Assembly (NCBI RefSeq): GCF_000165425.1
Contig: NW_001799011.1
Location: 435,933-499,932 of the forward strand
Length of the DNA stretch: 64,000 nt
DNA from: Paramecium tetraurelia
Lineage: Eukaryota; Ciliophora; Oligohymenophorea; Peniculida; Parameciidae
Reading direction: 5' to 3'
In this document: positions 35,220 through 47,257 of the stretch, in pieces
Numbering within the stretch: the stretch's first letter is position 1
Layout of the letters: each line of letters opens with the position of its first letter
Translations under genes and position numbers: made by a program
The notes under the pieces: model-generated
Databases searched by the model: none
Seen by the model: only the letters and a program-made list of their open reading frames with translations
What the model was told of the DNA's origin: nothing

Positions 35220-38200
35220 ATGAAAGTCTCACTTCTTCAGCTCGAAAGATCCTATTTAGAAGCCCTTTCAGAATTTGGAGAGCACTCTTCTAAGACTCAA
35301 GAAACTCGCGTAAGGCTTATTGAGATGCTTAACCAAACAGGCAAATACTTGATATCTCAAAAGCTTCCTGGAGAAAAGTATCTGCAAAGAGCTGTTGAAT
35401 TAGCCAATTTGCTAAATATGGAGGAATAACTAATCATAAAATATTAAACATTTATGTTATATGCTGAGTACTTCGAATTCACAAAGAATTATAATTAGGC
35501 ATACAATTTGTTGATAAAGTTAATTCCCCTGGCAAAGGTCAATCAAAGGAATTTAATAATGATTTAAATTCAAATTCTCAATCATGTAATTGAAAATGGT
35601 AGGTTGTGCAAGAGGAACGATATTATCCCGTTGAATGAATAATTGTTAAATTTGATGGAGGAGATTGGACTGAGCTTTTATTTATACAAGGAATTCCCCA
35701 ATAAGTTTCAACAAATTTTGCTATAAGCCTTATCCTTCCAAGCAAAGACTTTCTTGAGGTAAAATAAAGATAAAGAGGCAACACAACTGTTCTTTTAGTC
35801 CTATCATCTATGCGAAGAACTGCTGGGATTTGAAGACAAAAGAACACAAGAATACAAAAAATAGTATGAGTAATTGAGTGATAAAATCTCAGTTAATTTG
35901 GAGATTCAAAGTTAAGATGAAGAGGAGCAAGACAATGCACAGCCAATTCAAATGACCGAGAGAGAAGAGAAGAAAATTCTATCGTTTAGATCAAAAAATA
36001 CATACATCAATAATTATATAATAAATGTAGATTCTGCCAGAGCACCAAAATTAGCAAAAAAGATAGATAAGACTAAAATCGAGAAACCTATTATGAGTTA
36101 GAGAGCTCCCCCTAAGTTTAATGAATAGTAATTTTAGCAACTATTTATCATAAAGAATGCTATGAAAAGACCTTTGAGTTCACAAGGAACTACTAAAATG
36201 ACGAGTCCAACTCGATGTTAATCAATAGTGTCGAAGAAGAATACAAGTAAAGCCTAAAATAGAGTTCCATCTTTAGAATAAAGTCTCATAAAATAATTGG
36301 AAACTGCTTAACCACATGATAGAATTAATGATCTTATTATTAATAGGCCTCATTACGAAGAAGTCAAGAAATATGATATAGTCAATGCTATAAAACAAAG
36401 AAATACAAAATAATTCTCCTCCAATTATTTAATTTAGTTAATACCCCCATTTCATTCTCAAAGACCGCAAATTAGAGAACCTTCCAAAAATAATATTGCT
36501 TATAAAGTAGACAGTAAGAAGTTTCCAAGCAATCCCAGCAATTAAAAGATTGAGAGAAGTTCTTAAAAGAAAATCACAACCAATGAAATTTAACCTACTT
36601 TGAGTAATATCAGATTAGTTGGTAGTGGGATCAATTTGACTAGTGAAAATGATGATGATATTATTAAATAATAAGAGGATAACAAAAATTATTCATTTGA
36701 AGAAGAACCTTTGAAAGTAATCAAACATTTCGATCCCATAATTGATAAATTCTTAGAAAATCATTCAATGTAGGTTCTATTAGCTGCTGCAGATAGAATC
36801 AAGGCTAAAATGAAACATCATGTCTATTATTCCAGAAAAAAGAGGAATGAAGTTGAATCGAAGCAAAGTGCCACATCTCCAGGAAGATTACATCCGCATA
36901 ACAAAAACATGACTAGATCAAGTACATATGGATTCGAGATCTTAGAGATTGTTGAAAAAAAGATATTGGAAAATGAAGCGAGTAAAATAATACATAAGTT
37001 AATATCTCCTGAAAATTAATTAGAATCTTACTCTATTCATTTTTACAATAAACTATTTACTGACCATGAAACCTCAAAGTGGATATTACAGAATCCTAAA
37101 TTTAGAGGTTAAATCTTTTAGAAAAAATAAGATAAAAATGAATATCAACAATTAAGTGTTGAGTTAATTTAGGCCATGTTATCCAATTAAAAAAAATTAG
37201 CAACGCTTTAAGTTATTGCTTCAATAGAATTATCTAATAACATACGAAAGTTTTAAGTGAGATTCATAATTGATTCCTTAGCCTAGCATTATAAAGAGAT
37301 TTCCAATTACGATGATATGTTGGAATTATTCAACCAACTAACTCAAATCTACTTCATCTAGGAAAATCTATTAAATGAATGGAAGGAATAACATCGATAA
37401 TATACTCTATATGTAGTCAGTAGTAATTAAGAAAATGAAGATCTTAAACTTAAGAATTAGATTGAGAATGTTAGAGGCCATGAAACTTATAAAATAGATT
37501 ATTATTAGGATTTACTATCCAAGATCTTATTTCTAATCAGGAGGATGAGTTATGTAAAAACTATCAATGGTTTCAAGTTTAAATCAGAAACTTAGGATCT
37601 CTAGAACTCCATTTAAAAATACAACAATGAGATATATTAAAAAAAAATTCACAGAATGAAATCATATTTCTAGTATACAGATATGTCTATGCAATTGAAG
37701 GACTAAAAAAATACAAAGCCATTAAAAAAAGAATTGACAAAAAGATAACGCAGGAAAATGAAAGATAAACATCTTTTCATTGCAGATGATAGTTAATAGA
37801 GTTTTATGAATGATAGCAACACACCATAATTTGAAGAGAATAGGTCTGCATCACCTGTAAAAAGCATCAAGAACAAGGACTCTGTTAAAGATAATGATAA
37901 AATGTCTAGATAGAATTCTAATGATTCTCCTCATTCTAAGTATAAATAATAGTAATCATTAAAAGCAAATGCTAGAATTTCATTGCAATAACCAGATACT
38001 TAAGCAGAATTGTCTGAAATATTTTCACTAGAAACTCAGGATTATCTCAAAAGATACTTTCCTGAATTCAAATTAAATGTACCTCCACTTAATTATATTC
38101 CTACTTCTATCTAAATTGTGTAAAAATACTAAGTTGAATCCCATTACTACTTTAAAAAAGAATTGCCTATCGTCAATTCCAACAAGCTGCAATATAAACC

Positions 38201-40676
38201 CATACATTCTGATAATTACTTAATTTAAACCTAAATTATTAAAATTGACAAATAATTCTACTTTTTGACTCTAACTAATAAGTTAAAGTTGGAATAAATC
38301 TTTTGTAAGGACAAATGGGAAGATGAGTTGGATATACAATTGAAGGACTTAATCAACTATTCTGTTGGAAGAACTGGATATATTATAGATATAATTAAGT
38401 TACAAGAGGTGTTAAAATCAAAATTAGAAATTGTAAATTGCAAGATCCAATTGAAAAAAGATGAAGCTGACGATTCATCTACCAAAAAGGATCTAAAGTT
38501 ATTTAGATAGAATAAGAAACTGTATTTCGCTAAGGAATCGATTCAATTTATAGAGGAAGAATTGAATGAGATGTCTTAAGACAGTTAAAGTCAGGATAGT
38601 GAGAGCCTCGATCTCATAGAGGAACATAAAAGAGATCCATTAATAGATATTATCTTCCTGCTTGGAGTCATCAATACTAATTCATTTGTATACAATGATG
38701 TTCATTTAAGAAGTTGTAAACTCCTGAGACTTATAGATGGCAAACTGATGTTGGCAGAACCTGATGAACTTAGGAAACCAAAATTTCCAATTAGATTGAT
38801 TCTGTCTCACGAAGATATGAACAAACATATAGCAAGGACAAATGAAAATACAATAGCTGGAAAGGATATCACATTATTTCCTCATTTTAATTCTCTTTTT
38901 TTAGTTAAATAGACTCAATATAATTACAAGTTCATTAAGGTTAAATTGCAACTACAGTCAGATATTAATAGATTGCATTAGGACATTAGAAACAATGCTG
39001 CAAGAGCCCAATTATTCATGTATTAAAATAATCATAGAAAACAGATCATATGTTTGAATTCTTAATAAACTGAGAATTGGTTTCATATTTCATAGATTGA
39101 CGGAAGGATGAGAGACTTTCTCTTTAGTTATAAGACTATGATGAAGAAAACATTAACAGGATGGAAGCTATTATAAAATAACAGAAGATAATCAATATCC
39201 AAAGATGTTAGATTCTTGCTAATTTAGGATAAATTAGTGAATACGAAATAGTATTTTATTCAAAGTAAAATATAAGATATAGGATATGTTTTTGTTACTG
39301 GAACAGTATTTTAAGAAATGTTATTAATTAAAGTCATGCCAGTAGGAAATAAAAGCAAGGTTCATATATTTCTTTATAAAGTTTTTGATGAGGATATAAT
39401 TAAAACTATGAATTAATTGTGTAAATATTTCATTTTAAAAACAACTTTGACCTATTCAAGATTAGAATTGGTTCCCATTACTCAAAATCAAATTCGAAAA
39501 TAATATCTATTGGGAAATTAATTTAATGATAATAACATTTTAATTGGATAGAAATTATATTCAAGAGTTATTTATAAATAGATTAAGAAAATAGATAAAA
39601 ACTATTTTATTATAACAGTAACACTAATAAAGAACTATTTTCAGGTATACTTTTATAATTAGAGCAATTGTAGAAGATTCTATTACACAATACATAGATC
39701 TGATTTTGTAATAATGAATAAATATTTTTTGGATTCCATCTTTCCAGAACAACCTAAAGAAGTAATGGAATAGTTCTTTAGAAATTGGAAGTTTAATGAG
39801 ATTTCAAAGATTCATTCTCTAATAATAAAAGCACCAGAGACGTTTAGAAATAGAACTTAAATGTATATTCAATAGATAAAAGATACTAAAAAAAGTTACA
39901 AGAGATCTGCCACATCAAGTCTATCGAGTATTAATAATGTGTTGAGATAATCTACTCTGCAATTTAATAATGTGTAAGAAAATTCTTTTGAAGAAATTCT
40001 GAATAGAGAGTGCTGGTTATTTGATACTTTATTATTAAGAAACCAAAAAAGCATATTTGAGAAGAAGATATGGCTAGAAATCTTAAAGCAAATGAATATC
40101 AATAAAAATTAAATAAGTTTAGATACGTTCAGAGCAACGTTGAATGAATTAGTTTATTCAAATGATAGAACATGCAATTTTTTATGCTATATTCCATGTC
40201 AAGAAATTCAATAATCGTTTCGTTGGCAACCTGTTAGATTAAGAATTTATGAGTATGATACTTGCAAAAGTGTAGACATCCCTTTAAACATAAGGGGAAA
40301 GCAAGTCTAAATTTATAAGTAATGCAATTAAATAATGGAGGATTACTTGAAATTTAAAATATTGCCAAGCAATTAAGAAATTATGAAACTAAACAAAAAT
40401 AATGATAGTCAATTCATCAAATATCAGTTACTTTATAAGGGTGCATTTATGAAACATAAAATGTTGTTTATGGCTATTTATTTCAATAACGATGTGTTTC
40501 ACATTTGCATCTATAGTAGCTCGAATCAATTAATTCGAAAGTTGGACATAATTTAAGTGGAGTTAAAGATCCCCTATATAAGATAGTTATTGACACTGAA
40601 TCCTTATGAGGCAGGTAGGAGAATTAGTTTAATATACAGAAATAACTTCATCCATGCTTCTTTCCTGAATTTGTGA
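35220..40676 (+). CDS. giant intronless protein of unknown function
   Basis: 1818 residues in a single open frame with hundreds of TAA/TAG read as Gln and one terminal TGA. The N-terminal 200 residues are helical repeats that look TPR-like (LLQLERSYLEALSEFGEHSS, then EKYLQRAVELANLL). Residues 220-560 are disordered, Ser/Lys/Asn-rich and basic. Residues 560-800 are helical. The C-terminal 900 residues contain three or four similar blocks with alternating strands (LLRLIDGKLMLAEPDEL, HIFLYKVFDEDI, YKGAFMKHKMLFMAIYF), perhaps beta domains. A gene this long without any intron is unusual here, where most genes this size have several. No catalytic motif was recognised. Confidence 0.85.
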
Positions 40677-40792
40677 TTTAATTAATTAATTAACATGTAT
40701 GTATATAGTAGTTTTAGTAAGTGCACTTGAGGATTAATATAATCAATATTTCTTCGATTTGATAATACCCAAGTGCTTTCTATTCTAACTAA

Positions 40793-41067
40793 ATGTAGAG
40801 AAACACTAAATTCTTAGGATGTTTGAAAAGTGAATTAACTAAAAATTAGAGCAATATTTAATTGAATCAATAGGGATCATTGAATCTAAATAGACTCTGT
40901 TTCTATTTTGATGCTTACCAATTATTCCCAAATTTTATTACTATATTCAAAGGATAAACAATATTAAGTTATCTAAAATTGATTAAAAATAAAGGGTCGG
41001 CAAATAGTAGAGTATTGTAGAAGAGCGTGAAGGATAGAGAATTAGATTTTTATGTTAATTTGATTGA
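40793..41067 (+). CDS. possible small gene, exon structure uncertain
   Basis: A coding-like frame (LNRLCFYFDAYQLFPNFITI, then LSYLKLIKNKGSANS) begins at an ATG at 40793. Removing a 26-nt intron at 41005-41030 brings it to a TGA at 41065-41067 and avoids an overlap with the next gene; that gives 82 residues. Upstream frames from about 40695 also look coding, so exons may be missing. No family is recognised. Confidence 0.3.
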
Positions 41068-41093
41068 TTTTAATTAATATTAATATAAATATC

Positions 41094-41408
41094 ATGGAAG
41101 TCAAATATCGTCCACCACTTAATGATGTGTAATATTAATATACTAACAACATAGAAACGAATGCAATTGGTTGGAGAAAAACTTTGTCTCTTGCCTGAAA
41201 GAGAAGAGTGTGAAAGATGACCTTCCAAAAAGAGTATGCAAAGTGGAAAATGTATGAATTAAATTTATTTAAGATTCTTTGGTTCTTTTTGGAATGTCCT
41301 GAAAGATCATCACCTTATGAGAATGCTGAATCACTAAGAAAGATTTATATCAAACAAAAATTGGCTGATCTCAATCCAACAGTTCCTGAACCAAGAAAAA
41401 GGAAATGA
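41094..41408 (+). CDS. CHCH-type small mitochondrial protein
   Basis: 88 residues with introns 41129-41154 (26 nt) and 41252-41273 (22). The core is CNWLEKNFVSC, an exact Cx9C motif, followed after 14 residues by CKVENILWFFLEC, a Cx11C motif. Paired cysteines on two helices are typical of CHCH proteins oxidised by the Mia40 system in the mitochondrial intermembrane space, such as cytochrome c oxidase subunits and assembly factors. The Cx11C second half differs from the common Cx9C or Cx10C. Length and the basic tail (PEPRKRK) also fit. The exact family member cannot be named. Confidence 0.75.
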
Positions 41409-41467
41409 AATGCATTATCATTATAATAAAGATAATAATAAAATTAATATTAAGCAATCTCTACAAA

Positions 41468-43307
41468 TCATAAAACTTTGGATTGTAATAAGGTTGAAAA
41501 TTCTTCCAATGATATTTTACCATCATTATCACTATCACATTCCTTAAGTATTTGTATCCAAATCTCATTAAATTACATCTAAATACCTCATCATCAACAT
41601 CCCCCATAACATTTTATAACTCTGCTTTGGAGATGTAGTTGTCCCCATCCAAATCAATGACCTTAAAGGCCTATTCCATCTTTTGAACAGACAGGAACTT
41701 CTCCTAATTCATGGCTGCAATTAAGAATTCTATTATAAATAAATGTGTATGAATGATTACCTGTAAAATCTACTTCCCCAGATCTATTAATGTCTACTAA
41801 TTCCATAATGCGATCGACCTATTGAGTAGCTAACTCTTGATTGTTGGTAACTAAAGTGTAACCATCTATTAATTCCTGTCTTGAGAGTTTGCCATCTCCA
41901 TTCTTGTCAATAGCCTAAAATGTCTTATTCAATTCATCCTACTCTTATTGAGTGATAATTTGAGTGGCCATAAAAGTCAGAACTGCCTATTTGAATTTGC
42001 TCTTCGCATGAAATTGCTGTAGATTTTACAAGGCTTTTTGATTGACTTAATTGGAAGGCGCGTTGTTTTAAATCCACTTATCATTATATGCTTCCTCAGC
42101 ACTTAATCTTTTGGCAGGATTGGGATTCAACATATTTTTAATGAGATTTTAAGCATCTTCACTAATATGAGCCCAATCTTCAGGATCGAACTTTAATTAT
42201 GCTGCCTTCACTCTTTTCAAAATATCTGATTCACTTCTACCTGAAAATGGAGGATAACCACAGAGCAAGATATAAAGAATGATACCACAAGACCAAACAT
42301 CACATTTCTCGTTGTAGTTCTCCAATAACACTTCAGGAGCAATATAATAAGGAGTTCCTAATCTTTTTGTCATCCTTTTGCCAGTTTCAAATTTACGGGA
42401 TGTCCCAAAATCTATCACTTTTAAATCAGCATCTTGTGAATCAGACACAAATAATAAATTCTCTGGCTTCAAGTCTCTATGCACAATCTTTTGATTATGA
42501 CAATACCAAACAGCACTTAGGATTTATCTCATTAATTCTGCTGCTTTTTTTTCACTGAAAAAGTTCATTTTCTTTATACGATCAAATAATTCTCCACCAG
42601 AACAATACCTATCCTCAATCAATTTAGTACTTACTCGGTAACCAAATAGTAATTTTTATCATCTTCGAATAATTCATACAATTTTACAATATTTGGATGG
42701 TCTAAGTTCTTCAATATATTCATTTCAGAAAACAATTTCTCTTTATCCTCCTTTAAAATTGAGCTTTTCTTGAGTTGCTTCATTGCCCTATCCAAATTAG
42801 TCTTTTTGTGTGTCACCTTCCACACTTTCCCAAAAGCTCCTTCTCCCAATACTTATCCAGTTACATAATGATCAGATATTTAACCCTTCTTCAACTATAC
42901 AAAGACGTCTATGTTCACATTCAATTTATGCTCTTTCTCTAATGTCATCACTAACATCATACTCTATGCAGACTGCTACTCCAATATCTTCTTTCTGTCC
43001 GTGTCCGAATTCTATCGCTCCAACAATTATTCTAACTCCTTTGACACTACCATAGAAACCTTCTTTGGCTCCTCATAAACTTCTTTCCCTTCCTCAGACA
43101 GGTTTTATTTCAATCCTAATCCAAAAGTCTAAGCTGGTGTATATGCTTGACGTTTGTTAGCAGTAGATTGTTTAACTACTCTTTTTTAAGAACCCTGTTC
43201 ATTCTCGCCAAAAGCTGCTGATTGCACAGATAGTTCTATAACAAATATTATTCTTAAGGAGTACCATCTTAGGTTTGTAAATTTGATTTACAACAAGTTG
43301 CACCCAT
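41468..43307 (-). CDS. calcium-dependent protein kinase (CDPK)
   Basis: 576 residues; introns 43236-43264 (29 nt), 42609-42634 (26), 41730-41760 (31) and 41564-41586 (23, ending GAG). MGATCCK at the start fits myristoylation plus palmitoylation, as in many CDPKs. The kinase domain (about 145-400) has LGEGAFGKVWK, AMKQLKK, EYCSGGELFDRI, VHRDLKPENLL, DFGTS, TPYYIAPEVL and DVWSCGIILYILLCGYPPF. A junction helix is followed by four EF-hands: DKNGDGKLSRQE, DINRSGEVDFTE, DLDGDNYISKAE and DSDNDGKISLEE, all with acidic ligand positions. Calcium binding to the EF-hands releases the kinase. Activity is expected, since Lys, HRD and DFG are all present. Confidence 0.95.
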
Positions 43308-43493
43308 GTTTTAATTTCTATAATTTCAATTATTATGAATTAATCTTATATTGAACATATTCGACCTTATAAATTAAGCATTTCATGAGTAAGTCATATA
43401 TAAAATCATTTCACACCAAATGTCAAACCAACTAAGTATTTTAGTCTCAACTTTATAATATTGGTTTAATTTAAACAGATTATTTCTCCATTT

Positions 43494-43709
43494 TCAACTT
43501 TTAGAATATTTAAATTTACACTAAAAATTAATATATTTTAAATTGAAAAATATTTGATTTGCCTTTAAATTACATCCATTTGAAAGTGCAATTTCATCCT
43601 TCTCCAATGCTCCTTTCAATTCATAATCACAATAATAAGCTAAAATTATTTTATGCAATCTTTGCTCAACATCCTAAACTTTCTCATAGATCACATTATA
43701 CTTCTCCAT
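43494..43709 (-). CDS. possible small protein
   Basis: 71 codons from an ATG at 43709. The first 50 residues read like a real helix (KYNVIYEKVQDVEQRL, then LAYYCDYELKGALEKDEIAL); the rest is less convincing and may be an intron or untranslated. No family is recognised. It lies 186 bp upstream of the CDPK start. Confidence 0.35.
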
Positions 43710-44215
43710 TTAACCTATTATTCACAACTTCAAGATATATTCCTATTAATATTAAAAATCTGTTATAAAATTATAAAATGTTTTTCACTAACTAAATTAG
43801 ACTATATAGATTTGTAAACTATTAGGTTTGGTAAGATTTTCAATAATATTTAATGTGATATGATAATGAATTTAATTTATTTTTAGATTTAAGAAAAAAA
43901 GTAAATCGAAATTATGTTTTTAAGATAATAATGAATTCAACCATTTTCATTAAATTTCTTGTTTTGTATTTTAGTATTTGTATTATAGTTAACTGATAAC
44001 CAAATTTTTTAACAATCTAAAAATTTATATTTATCTACATTTTAACAAAATGCATGAAAATAATGATAAAACTATAAAACTATTATGAAATCCTGAGAGA
44101 ATTGCAATAATTAAATTAAGTTTAATATTTCAAATGAAGTATTGTATTTATCATTTATTTCAAGTATCGTACTTGACTTTGTTGTGAATTGAATTTCTAA
44201 AATATAATAAAATTT
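43710..44215. other. intergenic region
   Basis: 506 bp of highly AT-rich DNA with no convincing open frame, repeat or RNA gene. It separates the small minus-strand ORF from a plus-strand coiled-coil gene. Confidence 0.5.
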
Positions 44216-44869
44216 ATGATTAATCAAATAAATCAATATTCATCTGAATAATATAAGAACGAATTAACTTCAATGAAAAGAAATCCTTATTAAATAAAAA
44301 ATATCTAGGATGCATCTGTTTAAGTGGAATTTTCAAACACACAGTTGATGAAAATCGTTGATGAAATAGATAAAATTCATTAATAAGAAAAAAATGCATT
44401 ACTTGAATAAATCAATTACTTAGAAAAAAAACTGTAGTAAACAAAAGCAAAGCAATTGATTTAATCCATAAATGAAGTTAAGAACATATACCTGAATTAG
44501 ATTGAAATAAATAAACCAACTCGTATGGCATTGGATTCTCTAGAGTAACTTATTAATGAAAAACAACATTATGAAGTATCTGATCTTAAATATCGTCTTC
44601 ACTAAGCTGAGAAAGTTTTGAAATTACCAATGACGGAATTTAAAACATACCCTGTAGAAAAACTTGCGAATTCTATAAAGAAGTGTCAATAATTTGAATC
44701 TGAAAATACTAACTTAGCAAATATTTTAGAAGAATTAAATTAAGCAGATGATCAATGGAACTAAATTTCAAAGGATCTATATGACGAAAGCAGCACTTTA
44801 ATAAATTCAATATAATCAACTACTCAAAACATTATCTATGAACTCTCTTTACTAGATTGCAATAAATGA
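44216..44869 (+). CDS. coiled-coil protein
   Basis: 217 residues, single exon. Heptad-like helices run over residues 40-105 (LMKIVDEIDKIHQQEKNALL) and again towards the end (YPVEKLANSIKKCQQFESEN). No family is recognised. Gln is encoded mostly by TAA/TAG. It may be a small structural or tethering protein. Confidence 0.75.
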
Positions 44870-45385
44870 AAGGCAATTTATTCTTATTGTAATGATAATT
44901 TTTAATTCTGAATGCTATTTTATTATAATAAGTACTTTTATAGAATTATTTTTTGATATTCACACTTTAAAATTTTATTGGTTAATTTGAATTCTCTTTC
45001 TAATTATTTTTAGAATCTTGTTTCAAAAATGATATTTAATTCAACACTTTCGATGAGAATAATTAATCACTTAAATTTTAATAAATTAATTAGCAATCAT
45101 TTCATTTAAAATATTTATTTTCTTTATTAATGACGCATCAATCCTGAATATCACATTGATAACCTTAATGATCATTATTAATTGAAATTGTATCACTCAG
45201 AGAAGAATAATTATAGCGTATTTGCTTTTTAGATAAATTAAAGAATTCTGGAATAGACTAAATTTGGAATAGTTCAAAATTTTTATAAATCTTAGCAAAT
45301 ATTATATTTCCATCTGTCTATAAAAAGGGACTAAACAATTCTTAAGATAAATATTTCAAAATGTATTAATATTTTTATTTACTAA
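44870..45385. other. convergent intergenic region
   Basis: 516 bp between convergent genes. A plus-strand frame from about 45135 reads like protein (RINPEYHIDNLNDHY, then LKLYHSEKNNYSVFAFQ) but has no clear start and no TGA before the neighbouring gene; the opposite strand is also open. I could not make a gene model, so it is left as a possible remnant. Confidence 0.35.
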
Positions 45386-46902
45386 TCATTTTGCCTCATC
45401 CTATACTTCCCAATAATACCCAGAATTCTTTTCTTCAATTTTTTGATCTTAATTAACCCAATAGTAATCAGCGTTGGAATCTGGAAATTATACTTCATCA
45501 GGTTATTAAAGGAGAGGATCCTTTAAATCTACTATGACTTCTGTATTATCATCTAAATCCTCAGCTGGATGTTGGATAGCCCAAATTTCAATAATTTTGA
45601 TTTTGAGCTTCTTGACATAGGGAAGTACGATTGGGCCGTTCTCATAAGTATCATCAAACTGGTTACAATATGAATTTTCAATGTTTTTGTCAATCCAAAT
45701 TCGGCATCCTTCAGCATTCTTGCCTCCGAATCCAAAACCCTTTTAGGAATCTAAATAACAATAATTTTCTTCTCCTTTTTTTGATTTAAATATCTTATAA
45801 TAAGGATAGAGACTAAAAATACAATCATCCTTAGTTCCAAAATACTATTAAGTATCATACCATTTCAAATTAGTAATTGCTCCAAAATTCTACAATTTAA
45901 CTTTTTAATCATAAATTTCCTCGTGTTATACCAATATTAATGTGGGTAATTTACTATCTAAATTATATAAATGCTAATAGACTACCTTTCATAGCCTGAA
46001 TCATTTAATTAAACCCACCCTAATGAGCAATATTGGAATAAAGTAAAGTCAATTATGAACAATTTTTTAAGATTGAATTTGTGCTCAGTAATAATTGGAA
46101 ATATAATTCATCAGTCAAGAAATAGGATGGTGTATTAATAACTGGAATAAAATTCTACGATTATTTTATACAATTATTACATTAATTTATTTTCCCATGA
46201 ATTTTGCCTAAAAATAGAGTTTAATAGTTTGCTTAGTTCCTGGCATTTATTTTGTCACAAATTCCACCAAATTAACCCAAGATAAGGAACCAGCTTCAGT
46301 TTCTAATAGAATATGTTGGAATTTTACTATAAAGCATATCAACCAAAGTTTTAATGTATCTCTCATTGGTAGCAACTACTTTTTTACCTATTTAATGCAT
46401 TTTAATTAAATCCTTAATTATAATAATGTATTACTTTAATGACTCCTATGGTGTCTAGATATGTCAATTGCAATTAAGCTAATTCTTCTTTGGTTGCTAA
46501 AAATTTAGAATCTTATAATGAAATCAAGGACATGAGTTCAAATCTCTCCAGGTTCTTAAACGTAGGAATATTAGTTTGAACATCTTTGACCAACAATTCC
46601 ACTTTTTATTAGATAGGATATTACAAAATTCAAACAAAGGCTCTTTCTTAATTAATCCCTGAGATCCGGAATATGACTCTAAAAATTTGAATAACTTAAT
46701 TCCAAAAGATGGATTTTCACAGAAAATATCTTCAAATGATTTCTAGTTCAGCCCCTTAGCATCTCGTGTTCTTAAATATGCTTTTAAATTACTGGCTACT
46801 TAATTCACAATAATAGTGGAACTGATTATTAAGTGCTTAATATTCTGCTTAATCAAAAGCCAATGGTACTGGATCCTTGCGACTCACTAAACAATTCCCC
46901 AT
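45386..46902 (-). CDS. TLDc-domain protein, N-myristoylated
   Basis: 456 residues; introns 46771-46792 (22 nt), 46602-46624 (23), 46413-46434 (22), 46303-46327 (25), 46155-46180 (26) and 45958-45985 (28). Six introns in 1.5 kb is high for this window. MGNCLVS at the start fits myristoylation plus palmitoylation. The C-terminal TLDc domain includes LTLLYSNIAHQGGFNQM, FSLYPYYKIF, YCYLDSQKGFGFGGKNAEG and CRIWIDKNIENSYC, matching the family's GxGFGG ... LWID ... C pattern. In animals TLDc proteins protect against oxidative stress and bind the V-ATPase. The N-terminal half is helical, as in family members with EF-hand or RabGAP-like starts, but no EF loop is visible. Confidence 0.88.
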
Positions 46903-47257
46903 TTTATATAAATTATATATATATATAAATAAAATATAAAATATCTAAATTTTATTTAACAAACCCAATTGCCTTTACTTATTTGAATTAATGGATATAT
47001 ATTAAAAATGTTTAATATAATTGCCAAAATCAGAACAGATTAAAAATATTTATATTGAATAATAAAATTGTGAAGAATTATTTAATTTATTTCCTACTCA
47101 TATACAGACTTAAAACAAAATTCAGTCTATATTAAATGTTTGGAATACTAAGAATTAATTCAAAATATAAATTAATAAATCATAGTTTAAAATTTTTGCT
47201 ACACTTTAATATGGAATATTTAGACAATATATAATATTTTATAATTTTTATAGATTA
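46903..47257. other. divergent intergenic region with TA repeat
   Basis: 355 bp between divergent starts. It begins with a run of alternating TA (about 46913-46925) and is AT-rich throughout. No gene-like frame. Confidence 0.5.
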
